NCBI GenBank assembly: GCA_902520575.1
Contig: CABYOG010000019.1
Span: 1 to 18,122 of the forward strand
Direction of reading: 5' to 3'
From: an uncultured SAR116 cluster alpha proteobacterium
Lineage (GTDB): Bacteria; Pseudomonadota; Alphaproteobacteria; Puniceispirillales; Puniceispirillaceae
DNA length: 18,122 bases
Both the position numbers and the translations under genes were made by a program. The first letter of the stretch is position 1. Every line of letters starts with the position of its first letter. The notes below the pieces were generated by a model. That model made no database searches, was not told the origin of the DNA, and saw only the letters and a program-made list of their open reading frames with translations. Positions 1 through 7,633 of this stretch are shown one piece after another.

Positions 1-1581
1 TTTGTCATCGGTCACAATGAAGGCAGGGAAGTCGTGCACTTCAATCCGCCAAACAGCTTCCATACCTAATTCTGGAAATTCCAGAACGTCAACTTTCTTT
101 ATCGATTCTAAGGCCAATTTAGCGGCAACACCGCCGATAGAGCCAAGATAGAATCCCCCATGTTTTTTACAGGCATCCTTGACCAGTTTTGAGCGGTTGC
201 CTTTCGCCAGCATGACAAGCGAACCGCCAGCTTCTTGAAAGCGGTCAACATAGGAATCCATCCGTCCGGCTGTTGTTGGGCCAAAAGAACCTGAGGCCAT
301 ACCATCTGGTGTTTTCGCTGGGCCAGCATAATAGATGGGGTGGTTTTTGATGTAATCTGGCAGCGTTCCTGTAGTCTCAAGCCGCTCAAGCAGCTTGGCA
401 TGTGCAATATCACGAGCGACAATCATTGGGCCGGTAAGCTTCACACGTGTTTTAACAGGATGTTTTGTCAATTCTGCCTGAATTTCTGACATGGGCTTGG
501 TAAGATCGATGCTGATGGCGTTATCGTCCTTTGCATCACTCAAATCAGGCAGATATTGTGCTGGATCGGTTTCAAGTTGTTCCAGAAACAAACCATCTTT
601 TGTGATTTTAGCTCTGATTTGGCGATCTGCTGAGCAGGATACGCCAATACCGATGGGGCAGCTAGCGCCATGACGGGGCAGGCGGATGACACGTACATCA
701 TGACAGTAATATTTCCCGCCGAACTGTGCCCCGATGCCAAGCTCGCGCGTCATTTTTAAAATTTCATCTTCCCAGTCTGCATCGCGCCAACCATGGCCAG
801 TTATAGATCCAGATTTTGGTAAGCTATCTAGATCGCGTATTGAGGCTTTTTTCACAACTTTCAGATTATATTCTGCAGATGAACCTCCAATGACAACTGC
901 AAGATGATAAGGCGGGCAAGCTGCTGTGCCGAGGCTGACAATGGCTTCTTTTAAGAACTCTTTCAGTCCCTCTGGGGTCAGAACAGCCTTTGTTTTCTGG
1001 TATAAAAATGTTTTATTGGCTGATCCGCCACCTTTTTGAATAAAGGTGAATTTATATTCATCACCTGCACCAGCAGAAATATCAATTTGTGCAGGGAGAT
1101 TATTGGCTGTGTTCTTCTCCTCAAACATGCTCAATGGTGCCAGTTGAGAAAAGCGCAGATTATGGGACTGATAAGTATTATAAATGCCGCGTGATAGGGC
1201 CTCACCATCTGTGCCGCCGGTCAGTACACACTCACCGCGCTCACCATTTATCAAAGCTGTACCTGTATCCTGACACATAGGCAGGACACGTTCTGCAGAA
1301 ATCACTGCATTTTTAAGCATTTCAAGTGCAACAAACCGGTCATTCTGGGTGGCTTCCGGATCATCAAGAATGGTGCGCAACTGTGCCAGATGTCCGGGCC
1401 GAAGCAAATGTGAGACATCAGCCATCGCCTGTTCAGCCAAAAATGTCAGCCCTGCAGGATCGACCTCGATGAATGTTCTGCCGCCAATTTCTGTGGATTT
1501 GACATAGTCAGTTGAAATGCACCTGTATGGGGTATCATCTTTTCCTGTTGGAAGAAGTGGACTGTATGAAAATTCAGACAT
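1..1581 (-). CDS. Class I (iron-sulfur) fumarate hydratase, C-terminus cut by window edge
   Basis: Interconverts fumarate and L-malate in the TCA cycle as a cytoplasmic [4Fe-4S] enzyme. The frame is open from an ATG at 1581 to base 1, giving 527 codons; single-chain class I fumarases are about 535-550 residues, so only the last 10-20 residues are missing. Three cysteines fit the cluster ligands of the family: Cys103 (MCQDTGTA), Cys222 (TAACPPYH) and Cys316 (GVSCSADRQ), each two less than E. coli FumA Cys105/224/318. The visible end ([10 protein letters not shown]) matches the conserved C-terminal region. It reads in the same direction as sspB, 79 bp downstream of it; no strong Shine-Dalgarno or convincing promoter is visible in that gap. 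The symbol could be fumA or fumB, so none is given. Function is well supported. Confidence 0.95.
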   Translation of the reverse strand, partial: MSEFSYSPLLPTGKDDTPYRCISTDYVKSTEIGGRTFIEVDPAGLTFLAEQAMADVSHLLRPGHLAQLRTILDDPEATQNDRFVALEMLKNAVISAERVLPMCQDTGTALINGERGECVLTGGTDGEALSRGIYNTYQSHNLRFSQLAPLSMFEEKNTANNLPAQIDISAGAGDEYKFTFIQKGGGSANKTFLYQKTKAVLTPEGLKEFLKEAIVSLGTAACPPYHLAVVIGGSSAEYNLKVVKKASIRDLDSLPKSGSITGHGWRDADWEDEILKMTRELGIGAQFGGKYYCHDVRVIRLPRHGASCPIGIGVSCSADRQIRAKITKDGLFLEQLETDPAQYLPDLSDAKDDNAISIDLTKPMSEIQAELTKHPVKTRVKLTGPMIVARDIAHAKLLERLETTGTLPDYIKNHPIYYAGPAKTPDGMASGSFGPTTAGRMDSYVDRFQEAGGSLVMLAKGNRSKLVKDACKKHGGFYLGSIGGVAAKLALESIKKVDVLEFPELGMEAVWRIEVHDFPAFIVTDDK

Positions 1582-1660
1582 TGTTTAGCTCTAATAATTT
1601 TTAAATTGACTGTCTAAGGTTGCTCAACAGACCTGACGGTGAAAAACCTAATAACGCAGA

Positions 1661-2287
1661 TTATGGTTTTGGGGCAGGGTCTTTTCGAAAACGATCAAGT
1701 GACACAATCTCTGCAGTTTCTGTTTCGTCGCTTTCGGTGTCCTTCTCTTCGCTTGCTTCATCTGGCTCAAAAGTGGAGGAACTGGTTAGCGCATTTTCGA
1801 CCTCCTGTTCGGTTTGTTTCTGATCCAGCGCCTCAAGTTTTTTCTGATCCCCCTGCATGACTTCCCGCAAAATCACAGGCTGATCGCTGTTTTCACTATC
1901 TGACTGTTTTTGGGGCTCATCGGGATTACTGAACTGAAGGCCAAACCCAACTGAGGGATCAGTAAAGTGAGTCACAGCTGAAAAAGGGATTACAAGCTGG
2001 TACTGGACACCAGAAAAAGAAAGACCAACAGAAAATTGGTGCTCCTCAACGGTTAGATCCCAGAATTGGTGTTGCAAGACAATAGTCATTTCCTGCGGAT
2101 TACCTTCTTTCAAAGTTTCATCTAACTGAACCCCATCTGCTTGTGTGCGGAAAGTAATGTAAAAGTGCGATTCTCCTAGCAGCCCATATTCCTGGACAAT
2201 CGCCAGCGCGCCGCGCACCACGGTTCTCAAAGAATCTTCTACAAGAAGTTCATAATTAATTGAGCTGGTCTGATCCGAATCGCTCAT
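1661..2287 (-). CDS. sspB: SspB, ClpXP adaptor for ssrA-tagged proteins (alphaproteobacterial type)
   Basis: Cytoplasmic adaptor that binds the ssrA degradation tag and tethers tagged substrates to ClpX. The 208-residue product starts MSDSDQ and continues with the family segment NYELLVEDSLRTVVRGAL, then HFYITF, a QFWDL/FSVGLSF beta-rich core and VIPFSAVTHFTDPSVGFGLQF (about residues 10-120). A long acidic, low-complexity linker follows (about 125-192). The tail ends in IVSLDRFRKDP, matching the conserved C-terminal ClpX-docking motif of alphaproteobacterial SspB. The frame extends upstream to a TTG at 2332, but the ATG at 2287 gives the family N-terminus, and the extension approaches the ssrA 3' end, so ATG is preferred. 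The gene for its tagging RNA, ssrA, lies immediately upstream on the same strand. Confidence 0.9.
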   Translation of the reverse strand: MSDSDQTSSINYELLVEDSLRTVVRGALAIVQEYGLLGESHFYITFRTQADGVQLDETLKEGNPQEMTIVLQHQFWDLTVEEHQFSVGLSFSGVQYQLVIPFSAVTHFTDPSVGFGLQFSNPDEPQKQSDSENSDQPVILREVMQGDQKKLEALDQKQTEQEVENALTSSSTFEPDEASEEKDTESDETETAEIVSLDRFRKDPAPKP

Positions 2288-2340
2288 CTGCAAAAATCCA
2301 TGCTTCTCATCCAGCCTGATGGCTAAGGACAATTAATACT

Positions 2341-2671
2341 AGCGGGACCGCTTCTGTTGCCAGGTGCAGCCCCAAACCCCGCCTAACAGAGCTCAATCCG
2401 TCAGGACTTTAAAGTGGTTGCGCCTGCCGCATTAAGCAGCGATAGCAACCGGAGCAGTGTTGTCGTTTGCAACTACTACATGGCCCGATAACGGCGGGTA
2501 CCATACCGAACGAAAATAATGCCTTTACCACATGCGTCGATCCTATTTCGCCCCCAAATTCCTATTGCCCCTTGGGGCGGCAGTTAAATTGGTGGAGGCG
2601 CCGGGTACCGCCCCCGGGTCCGCCCTGCTTATTTCACATTATGTTTATCGTTATAGCCAGCCGAAGCTTGC
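2341..2671 (-). ncRNA. ssrA: tmRNA gene, circularly permuted two-piece type (precursor)
   Basis: Rescues stalled ribosomes and adds a degradation tag. Read on the minus strand, the order is permuted: acceptor piece first, ending CGCCTCC-ACCA with the A at 2590; then a 34-nt intervening segment (2556-2589); then the coding piece beginning GGGGGCG at 2555. The two 7-nt ends pair fully (G2555 onward with the bases before ACCA), with a wobble at pair 3 equivalent to the G3-U70 alanine identity pair. CATTAT (2516-2521) pairs with ATAATG (2637-2642) as helix P2. CCCG/CGGG (2495-2498 and 2484-2487) forms a PK1-like stem before the tag. The resume codon is GCA at 2470 and the stop TAA is 2432-2434. 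The start is inferred from a -10 box; the 3' end near 2341 is a guess at a small hairpin. Confidence 0.92.
2432..2470 (-). other. tmRNA tag reading frame, peptide ANDNTAPVAIAA
   Basis: From the GCA resume codon (2468-2470) the minus strand reads A-N-D-N-T-A-P-V-A-I-A-A then TAA. Together with the alanine carried by tmRNA itself the tag begins AANDN, as in alphaproteobacteria (from memory, Caulobacter uses AANDN...AVAA). UAGU lies just before the resume codon, resembling the conserved upstream element that sets the frame. The C-terminal Ala-Ala is the expected ClpX recognition end, and the AANDN part is where alphaproteobacterial SspB is known to bind. Confidence 0.9.
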
Positions 2672-2677
2672 CCTATT

Positions 2678-2706
2678 ATTATAACAGGCAAATGGGTGAA
2701 AATGAA
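2678..2706 (-). promoter_or_regulatory. Putative sigma-70-type promoter of ssrA
   Basis: The minus strand has a perfect TATAAT (2678-2683), then AATAGGG, which would place transcription start near 2671-2673. Seventeen bases upstream is TTCATT (2701-2706), a poor -35 element. The strong -10 in front of a stable RNA gene is what supports the call. The -35 region overlaps inverted repeats described in the findings. Confidence 0.5.
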
Positions 2707-2776
2707 AGTTTTTTGCCTCTTTTCACTGTTTTTTAACAAACAGGTTTATGACAAGTCTGGAAACTCTATCCCTGCT

Positions 2777-2805
2777 TTGCTAGATTATTTTGGCAGATTC
2801 ATAAT
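2777..2805 (+). promoter_or_regulatory. Putative promoter of thyA-folA
   Basis: TTGCTA (2777-2782) and CATAAT (2800-2805) are separated by exactly 17 bp and match the sigma-70 consensus in 4 of 6 and 5 of 6 positions. The predicted start near 2812 leaves a leader of about 14 nt before the thyA ATG, just enough for the purine-rich GAGAAG ribosome-binding region. It is divergent from the ssrA promoter. Confidence 0.45.
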
Positions 2806-2825
2806 CAGGCAAAACAGAGAAGCTA

Positions 2826-3623
2826 ATGCAGCAGTATCTTGATCTTTTACGCCATGTTAAGGACAACGGAACTGTGCGTCCAGATCGAACAGGTACGGGC
2901 ACAAAATCTGTGTTTGGCTGGCAAATGCGTTTTGATCTTGCTAATGGTTTTCCTTTGTTGACGACAAAGAAGCTTCATACGCGATCAATTATCCACGAAC
3001 TATTGTGGTTTATTAAGGGCGATACAAACATTGATTATCTGCAGAAAAATGGTGTCTCAATATGGGATGAATGGGCGGATGAGCAAGGCAATCTGGGCCC
3101 TGTTTATGGCCAGCAATGGCGGCGCTGGCAAACCCCTGAAAAGGGCCGTGTAATTGATCAGTTATCAGACGTGGTTGAAGCCATTAAGAGCTCACCTGAT
3201 TCCCGTCGTTTGATTGTATCGGCATGGAACCCCTCAGATGTGCCAGAAATGGCGCTTCCACCCTGTCATTGTTTGTTTCAATTTCATGTAGCTGGCGGCA
3301 AGTTGTCTTGCCAGCTTTATCAGCGGTCGGCAGATATTTTCCTGGGTGTGCCCTTTAATATCGCATCATATGCGCTTTTGACTCATATGATCGCACATGT
3401 CGCGTCCCTAGACGTTGGTGATTTTGTGCATACGTTGGGAGATGCACATCTTTACCTAAATCATGCGGAGCAAGCTGAACTTCAGCTGACACGGCAGCCT
3501 GGGGCTCTTCCCAAATTGGTATTAATAGATCCACCTGAAACTCTTGATGCTTTCAGATTTGGTCATTTCAAGATCACAGACTATGATCCTGCGCCGTCGA
3601 TAGCTGCACCTATCGCAATATGA
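2826..3623 (+). CDS. thyA: Thymidylate synthase (ThyA)
   Basis: Makes dTMP from dUMP with methylenetetrahydrofolate as methyl donor and reductant, releasing dihydrofolate. The 265-residue product is the usual size (E. coli 264). Visible family motifs are RTGTGT with Arg21 (residues 21-26), the [11 protein letters not shown] block (91-101), SRR phosphate-binding arginines (126-128), the catalytic Cys147 in [23 protein letters not shown] (166-182) and DAHLYLNH (206-213). It starts with an ATG preceded by a GAGAAG ribosome-binding region. Its stop codon overlaps an in-frame folA ATG (ATGA at 3620-3623), so it is probably co-transcribed with folA, which recycles the dihydrofolate it makes. Confidence 0.98.
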   Translation: MQQYLDLLRHVKDNGTVRPDRTGTGTKSVFGWQMRFDLANGFPLLTTKKLHTRSIIHELLWFIKGDTNIDYLQKNGVSIWDEWADEQGNLGPVYGQQWRRWQTPEKGRVIDQLSDVVEAIKSSPDSRRLIVSAWNPSDVPEMALPPCHCLFQFHVAGGKLSCQLYQRSADIFLGVPFNIASYALLTHMIAHVASLDVGDFVHTLGDAHLYLNHAEQAELQLTRQPGALPKLVLIDPPETLDAFRFGHFKITDYDPAPSIAAPIAI

Positions 3624-3631
3624 AGGCAAGC

Positions 3632-4198
3632 ATGAAAAAGCAAGCTACTAATTTTCAGGTGGTCCAAAGTTTCCGCATGGTGTGTGTTGTGGCCATGGCC
3701 AAAAATCGAGTTATTGGTGATGGTAATGACTTGCTCTGGCAGCTTCCAGGTGACCTTAAGCGGGTAAAACAACTGACAATGGGTTGCCCGCTGATAATGG
3801 GTAGGCGGACATTTGATTCAATAGGGCGGGCATTGCCAGGCCGTTTGTCTGTGGTGATGACACGCAACAAGCGCTGGCGGGCCGATGGAGCTGTTCCTGT
3901 TGCCAGCTTAGCGGTCGCCATTGATGTTGCTATGGACTGGTTGATTGAGCAGAAATCAGGTGAGAATCGAATAATTTTATTCGGTGGGGGACAGATTTAT
4001 AAGGCTGGTTTGCCCTACTGCAACACAATAGAGGCAACTTTTGTCGATGCTGAGCCAAGTGTGGGCGTTGAATTTCCGGCATTTAATAGCTGGGAGTGGA
4101 ATGACAAGCTGGTGCAGCAGTTCGCCGCTGAGGGTAACGTACCTGGCTTTTCTTATCATCATTTAACGCGCAAACGTGACGCTCTTTCTCTAAACTAA
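3632..4198 (+). CDS. folA: Dihydrofolate reductase
   Basis: Reduces dihydrofolate to tetrahydrofolate with NADPH, closing the cycle driven by ThyA. Motifs: VVAMAKNRVIG (about residues 19-29), LLWQLPGDLK with the active-site acid at Asp41, GRRTFDSIGRALPGR (57-71) and IILFGGGQIY for the cofactor. The start is debatable. ATG 3620 overlaps the thyA stop; ATG 3632 has GAAGG five bases upstream and is used here (188 aa); ATG 3677 gives the classical family N-terminus (MVCVVAM), leaving the first 15-19 residues as an unusual extension. The gene ends 9 bp from the convergent mrp stop, with no clear terminator between them. Confidence 0.95.
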   Translation: MKKQATNFQVVQSFRMVCVVAMAKNRVIGDGNDLLWQLPGDLKRVKQLTMGCPLIMGRRTFDSIGRALPGRLSVVMTRNKRWRADGAVPVASLAVAIDVAMDWLIEQKSGENRIILFGGGQIYKAGLPYCNTIEATFVDAEPSVGVEFPAFNSWEWNDKLVQQFAAEGNVPGFSYHHLTRKRDALSLN

Positions 4199-4207
4199 CC
4201 TGTTGGC

Positions 4208-5314
4208 TTAGTCCATGATGATGGCTGGCCCAGTTCGGGTTTCTTTTTCCAATTGTGCAGTTAGCGTCTCTGCAATTTTAACGTAGGCTTGTGCGTGCGG
4301 CGACGAAAAGTTTTCCGCTACAATGGGTGTGCCTGCATCAGAAGTAGCTCTTATTTCCATGTCCAAAGGGATGCCACCTAAAAAGGGCAAACCAAGCCGT
4401 TCAGCTTCAGCTTTAGCGCCGCCAGTTCCGAAAATATCAGAGATCTCGCCGCATGCAGGACACACAAAATAGCTCATATTTTCTACGATTCCAAGAACAG
4501 GAACATTGACTCGCCTGAACATGTTCAGACCTTTTCGAGCGTCAATCAAGGCTAAATCCTGCGGCGTAGATACGATTACCGCTCCAGCCAGTTCAGCACG
4601 TTGTGACAAGGTTAACTGCGCATCGCCCGTACCAGGTGGCATATCAATTACTAGTATATCCAAATCCCCCCAAGCAACATCGCGAAGCATTTGCTGAACT
4701 GCGGACATGACCATTGGGCCTCGCCAAATTGTTGGTGCGTCTTCATCCACAAGAAAGCCGATTGACATTGCTTCTAAACCGAAGGCAGACAGTGGAATCA
4801 GTTTGTTGTTTTCGCTGCGCGGCTTTTCGCTCAAGCCAAGAAGTCGAGGTAGGGATGGGCCATAAATGTCAGCATCTAAAATGCCAGTTTTCAGGCCTTG
4901 AGCGGCAAATGCCAGCGCTAGATTAATCGATGTCGTGGATTTGCCAACACCACCTTTACCAGAGGCCACGGCGACCACATGGCGTGCTGGTTTTAATAAG
5001 TCTTCCCCGGCACCTTCTCCAACTGCCTCTACAGGTGCCTGACTTGTAGATGACACCGCTGGTTTATGGGCGGTCAAAATAACAGATACCGAAAGGACAC
5101 CATTTATTTCGTTGACGGCATTTTCCGCGTCCGCTTTTAATGAGTCAGCTGCTTCAGCCTGTTCTGGGCTGATTTCAATCGTAAATCCAACATTCCCGTT
5201 TTTTACAACAATATTGCTTACCGCCTCGGCGGTTAAAATATCACTATTTTGTCCCGGCATTTGCACTGATTTCAAGGCGTCCAAAATTTTTTGTTCGGTA
5301 ATTTGTGCTGACAT
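4208..5314 (-). CDS. mrp: Mrp/ApbC-family Fe-S cluster carrier ATPase
   Basis: Cytoplasmic P-loop ATPase that binds and transfers Fe-S clusters to apoproteins. The 368-residue product has an N-terminal MIP18/DUF59-like domain (about 5-85) and a variable linker. The ParA/MinD-like ATPase domain follows (about 112-350), with the deviant Walker A SGKGGVGKST (118-127), LDADIYGPS (146-154) and DMPPGTGD (224-231). The cluster-binding pair is Cys285/Cys288 in FVCPACGE. The frame continues upstream to 5458, but the ATG at 5314 gives the family N-terminus and is preceded by AGGA nine bases away, so the extra 48 codons are rejected. It is transcribed against its neighbours, convergent with folA and divergent from hflK across 142 bp. 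Confidence 0.95.
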   Translation of the reverse strand: MSAQITEQKILDALKSVQMPGQNSDILTAEAVSNIVVKNGNVGFTIEISPEQAEAADSLKADAENAVNEINGVLSVSVILTAHKPAVSSTSQAPVEAVGEGAGEDLLKPARHVVAVASGKGGVGKSTTSINLALAFAAQGLKTGILDADIYGPSLPRLLGLSEKPRSENNKLIPLSAFGLEAMSIGFLVDEDAPTIWRGPMVMSAVQQMLRDVAWGDLDILVIDMPPGTGDAQLTLSQRAELAGAVIVSTPQDLALIDARKGLNMFRRVNVPVLGIVENMSYFVCPACGEISDIFGTGGAKAEAERLGLPFLGGIPLDMEIRATSDAGTPIVAENFSSPHAQAYVKIAETLTAQLEKETRTGPAIIMD

Positions 5315-5456
5315 TCTTGAATTTCCTGTCAAACGTCTAAATATAAGTTGTGTGATAGCACTACCATCTAGTCTTGCCAGATTGTTTTTGCAAGTTAAAG
5401 CGATAGCGTATATCACCATGCAGATAAAACTATTATGGCAATGGAGCGCAGTTAAC

Positions 5457-6578
5457 ATGCCCTGGAATAATCAAGGCAATAATCAAGGCGGAAATCAGGG
5501 CGGAGGCCCATGGGGCGGCGGCGGCAACAATGGCGGCCCATGGGGTGGTGGTTCCGGACGACCACCTGGGCGTCCAACCCCTCCGGAATTTGATAAGATG
5601 TTCCGTGATTTTCGCAATCAGTTCGGTGGTGGTATCCCTGGCGGCGGCAGTCCAATGAAATTTATTTGGCTGTTATTGATTGTAATTTTGGGATTATGGG
5701 TAGCCACAGGCTTCTACCGTGTAAACCCTCAGCAGCAAGGGGTCGTGCTTCGCTTTGGCGAATGGATTAAGACTACTTCGCCAGGATTGCACTATCATCT
5801 GCCTTTTCCGATCGAAAAAGTGCTGAAGCCCGATGTGACTCGAGATAATCGTTTAGAAATTGGCTTCCGTGACATTTCTGGTCGATCAGCTTCACGCCGG
5901 GATATTGCTGATGAAAGTCAAATGATCACTGGAGATGAAAATATTGTTGATATCGATTTTGTCGTCTTTTGGCGAATAGCAGATGCTGGAGCGTATCTGT
6001 TTAATTTGGCTGAGCCCGATGACACGATCAAGGTAGCAGCTGAAGCTGTAATGAGAGAGATTATCGGCCAGACAGCTATTCAGACTGTGCTTACTGAAGG
6101 ACGGCAGAATGTGCAGACATCAGTGCGTCAGAAGCTGCAAGAACTGCTTGATGAATACAAATCTGGTGTTCGGGTGCGTGAAGTTCAACTTCTAGCTGTC
6201 GACCCTCCTTCCGATGTGATTGATGCCTTCAATGATGTGCAGCGTGCGCGTCAGGATAGAGACAGGCTGAAAAACGAGGCGGAAGCGTTCCGTAATGACA
6301 TTGTGCCTCGCGCCCGTGGTGAGGCAGCTCGTCTCGTTGCAGAAGCAGAGGCTTATCGTGAGGAAGTGGTGAGTAGAGCACAGGGTGATGCCTCGCGTTT
6401 TGATCAGGTCTACTCTGCCTATGAAGTAGACAAAGACGTGACTCGCGAGAGGATTTACATCGAAACAATAGAAGAAGTCTTTGGCAATATTGAGAAGATA
6501 ATTATCGATGAGGACGGTAAATCCGTAGTTCCTTATTTGCCGCTTAAAGAACTGGGCAAAGCCCGGAACGCGAACTGA
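5457..6578 (+). CDS. hflK: HflK, SPFH/band-7 membrane regulator of FtsH
   Basis: With HflC it forms a large inner-membrane complex facing the periplasm that modulates the FtsH protease. The 373-residue product has a Gly/Asn/Trp-rich cytoplasmic head (residues 2-40) typical of HflK, including two PWGGG blocks and a run of NNQG/GNQG units. One membrane segment follows (about 68-86), then the SPFH domain (about 87-260) and a charged Ala/Glu/Arg coiled coil (about 262-320). The frame is open back to 5112, but that part lies antisense to mrp. The ATG at 5457 gives the HflK-like N-terminus and has GGAG ten bases upstream. hflC follows after 14 bp, so the two form an operon. Confidence 0.97.
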   Translation: MPWNNQGNNQGGNQGGGPWGGGGNNGGPWGGGSGRPPGRPTPPEFDKMFRDFRNQFGGGIPGGGSPMKFIWLLLIVILGLWVATGFYRVNPQQQGVVLRFGEWIKTTSPGLHYHLPFPIEKVLKPDVTRDNRLEIGFRDISGRSASRRDIADESQMITGDENIVDIDFVVFWRIADAGAYLFNLAEPDDTIKVAAEAVMREIIGQTAIQTVLTEGRQNVQTSVRQKLQELLDEYKSGVRVREVQLLAVDPPSDVIDAFNDVQRARQDRDRLKNEAEAFRNDIVPRARGEAARLVAEAEAYREEVVSRAQGDASRFDQVYSAYEVDKDVTRERIYIETIEEVFGNIEKIIIDEDGKSVVPYLPLKELGKARNAN

Positions 6579-6592
6579 CGGGAGACCAGACA

Positions 6593-7465
6593 ATGAAGCT
6601 GACACGTAATATCTCGCTCCTTACTTTGGGCCTTCTTATTTTAGGCCTTTATTCAGCTGCGTTTACCGTTAATCAGACCCAGCAGGCACTTGTGCTCCAA
6701 TTTGGTGAACCCAAACGTATTATTCAGAGCCCAGGTCTTCAATTTAAACTTCCGTTTATTCAGGATGCTGTTTTCTACGAGAGCCGCGTTTTGTCTTTGA
6801 TCCCTCAGGACGCAGAAGAGGTCATTCTGGCTGACCAGAAACGTCTTCAGGTTGATGCTTATGCTAGATATCGGATTATGGATCCTCTTCTGTTCTTCCA
6901 GACTGTTAGAAATGAATTCGGCGCCCGCGCTCGTTTAGAATCCATCATTGACTCATCTGTTCGCCGGGTTCTTGGAAGAGAAACGTTGGCCTCCATCCTA
7001 ACAGGTGAGCGTGAAACCATCAACGGTTCTATTCGGGATGAGGTTAATCAGTCAGTAGAATCCCTTGGAATCGAAATTATTGATGTGCGTCTGCGACGTG
7101 CAGATTACCCAGAAGCCACAAGTCAGAATATTTTTAACAGAATGAAATCTGAACGGGAAAGAGAAGCGAAAGAATTTCGGGCAACTGGTGAAGAGGAAGC
7201 TCAGAAGATCAGAGCTGATGCTGAGAAGACGAGAACCGTAATTGTAGCTGAGGCTAAAAAGCAGGCACAGCAAGTCCGAGGTGAAGGAGATTCTAATGCA
7301 ATACGCATTTATGCTAATAGTTTTGGACGCGATCCTGAATTCTTCTCTTTCTATCGCTCAATGGAAGCCTACCGGAAGTCAATTGGTGAATCTGGCACAT
7401 CAATGGTGTTGTCGCCTAATTCAACATTTTTCCGTTTTTTCAAGGATAAAGACGGGTCCGAATAA
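6593..7465 (+). CDS. hflC: HflC, SPFH/band-7 partner of HflK
   Basis: Partner of HflK in the FtsH-regulating membrane complex. The 290-residue product (shorter than E. coli HflC at 334) has an N-terminal signal-anchor (about 8-25) followed directly by VNQTQQALVLQFGEP, the start of the SPFH domain (to about 190). A strongly charged coiled coil follows (about 185-235, EREREAKEFRATGEEEAQKI). The conserved late segment SFGRDPEFFSFYRSMEAYR (about 244-262) is also present. GGGAGA lies just upstream of the ATG. Despite the name it is an SPFH scaffold, not a protease. Confidence 0.97.
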   Translation: MKLTRNISLLTLGLLILGLYSAAFTVNQTQQALVLQFGEPKRIIQSPGLQFKLPFIQDAVFYESRVLSLIPQDAEEVILADQKRLQVDAYARYRIMDPLLFFQTVRNEFGARARLESIIDSSVRRVLGRETLASILTGERETINGSIRDEVNQSVESLGIEIIDVRLRRADYPEATSQNIFNRMKSEREREAKEFRATGEEEAQKIRADAEKTRTVIVAEAKKQAQQVRGEGDSNAIRIYANSFGRDPEFFSFYRSMEAYRKSIGESGTSMVLSPNSTFFRFFKDKDGSE

Positions 7466-7560
7466 ATTATTAAGGGCATAGTTGAGATACGCGCCCCATT
7501 ATGGCCGCAATGCAGTCAAATTGAGAACAAGTACTGGGCGCAGTCTTTTCTAAAAGTAGA

Positions 7561-7579
7561 ACAGTAATGTCACTACTGT
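7561..7579. repeat. Palindrome ACAGTA-N7-TACTGT upstream of degP
   Basis: Perfect 6-bp inverted repeat with a 7-bp spacer, about 55 bp before the degP start in the 168-bp hflC-degP gap. The geometry would suit a dimeric repressor site or a small RNA hairpin; neither can be decided from sequence. No convincing -35/-10 pair was found next to it. Confidence 0.4.
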
Positions 7580-7633
7580 GCAGCTTCTATTGAGCCTAAA
7601 AAACTTTGATGACGTAACAAGTAACAGGATTAA

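Noticed and set aside
2467..2736. Plus-strand open frame of 89 codons
   Set aside because: It is antisense to the tmRNA gene, whose tag, acceptor stem, CCA end and pairing are all identifiable; the predicted protein resembles nothing and has no supported start.
5112..5456. N-terminal extension of the hflK frame
   Set aside because: It lies mostly antisense to mrp, and the ATG at 5457 gives the expected Gly/Asn/Trp-rich HflK N-terminus with a ribosome-binding site.
5315..5458. N-terminal extension of the mrp frame by 48 residues
   Set aside because: ATG 5314 has a good AGGA and matches the family start; the extension covers the hflK promoter region.
5460..5570. Repeated GGCCCATGGGG and AATCAAGGC units at the start of hflK, considered as a DNA repeat array
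   Set aside because: They encode the Gly/Trp/Asn-rich head usual for HflK, so coding low complexity explains them.
7493..7501. CCCCATTAT resembling a heat-shock sigma-32 -10 box before degP
   Set aside because: No matching -35 element lies at the required distance; TTGAGA at 7482-7487 is only a few bases away.
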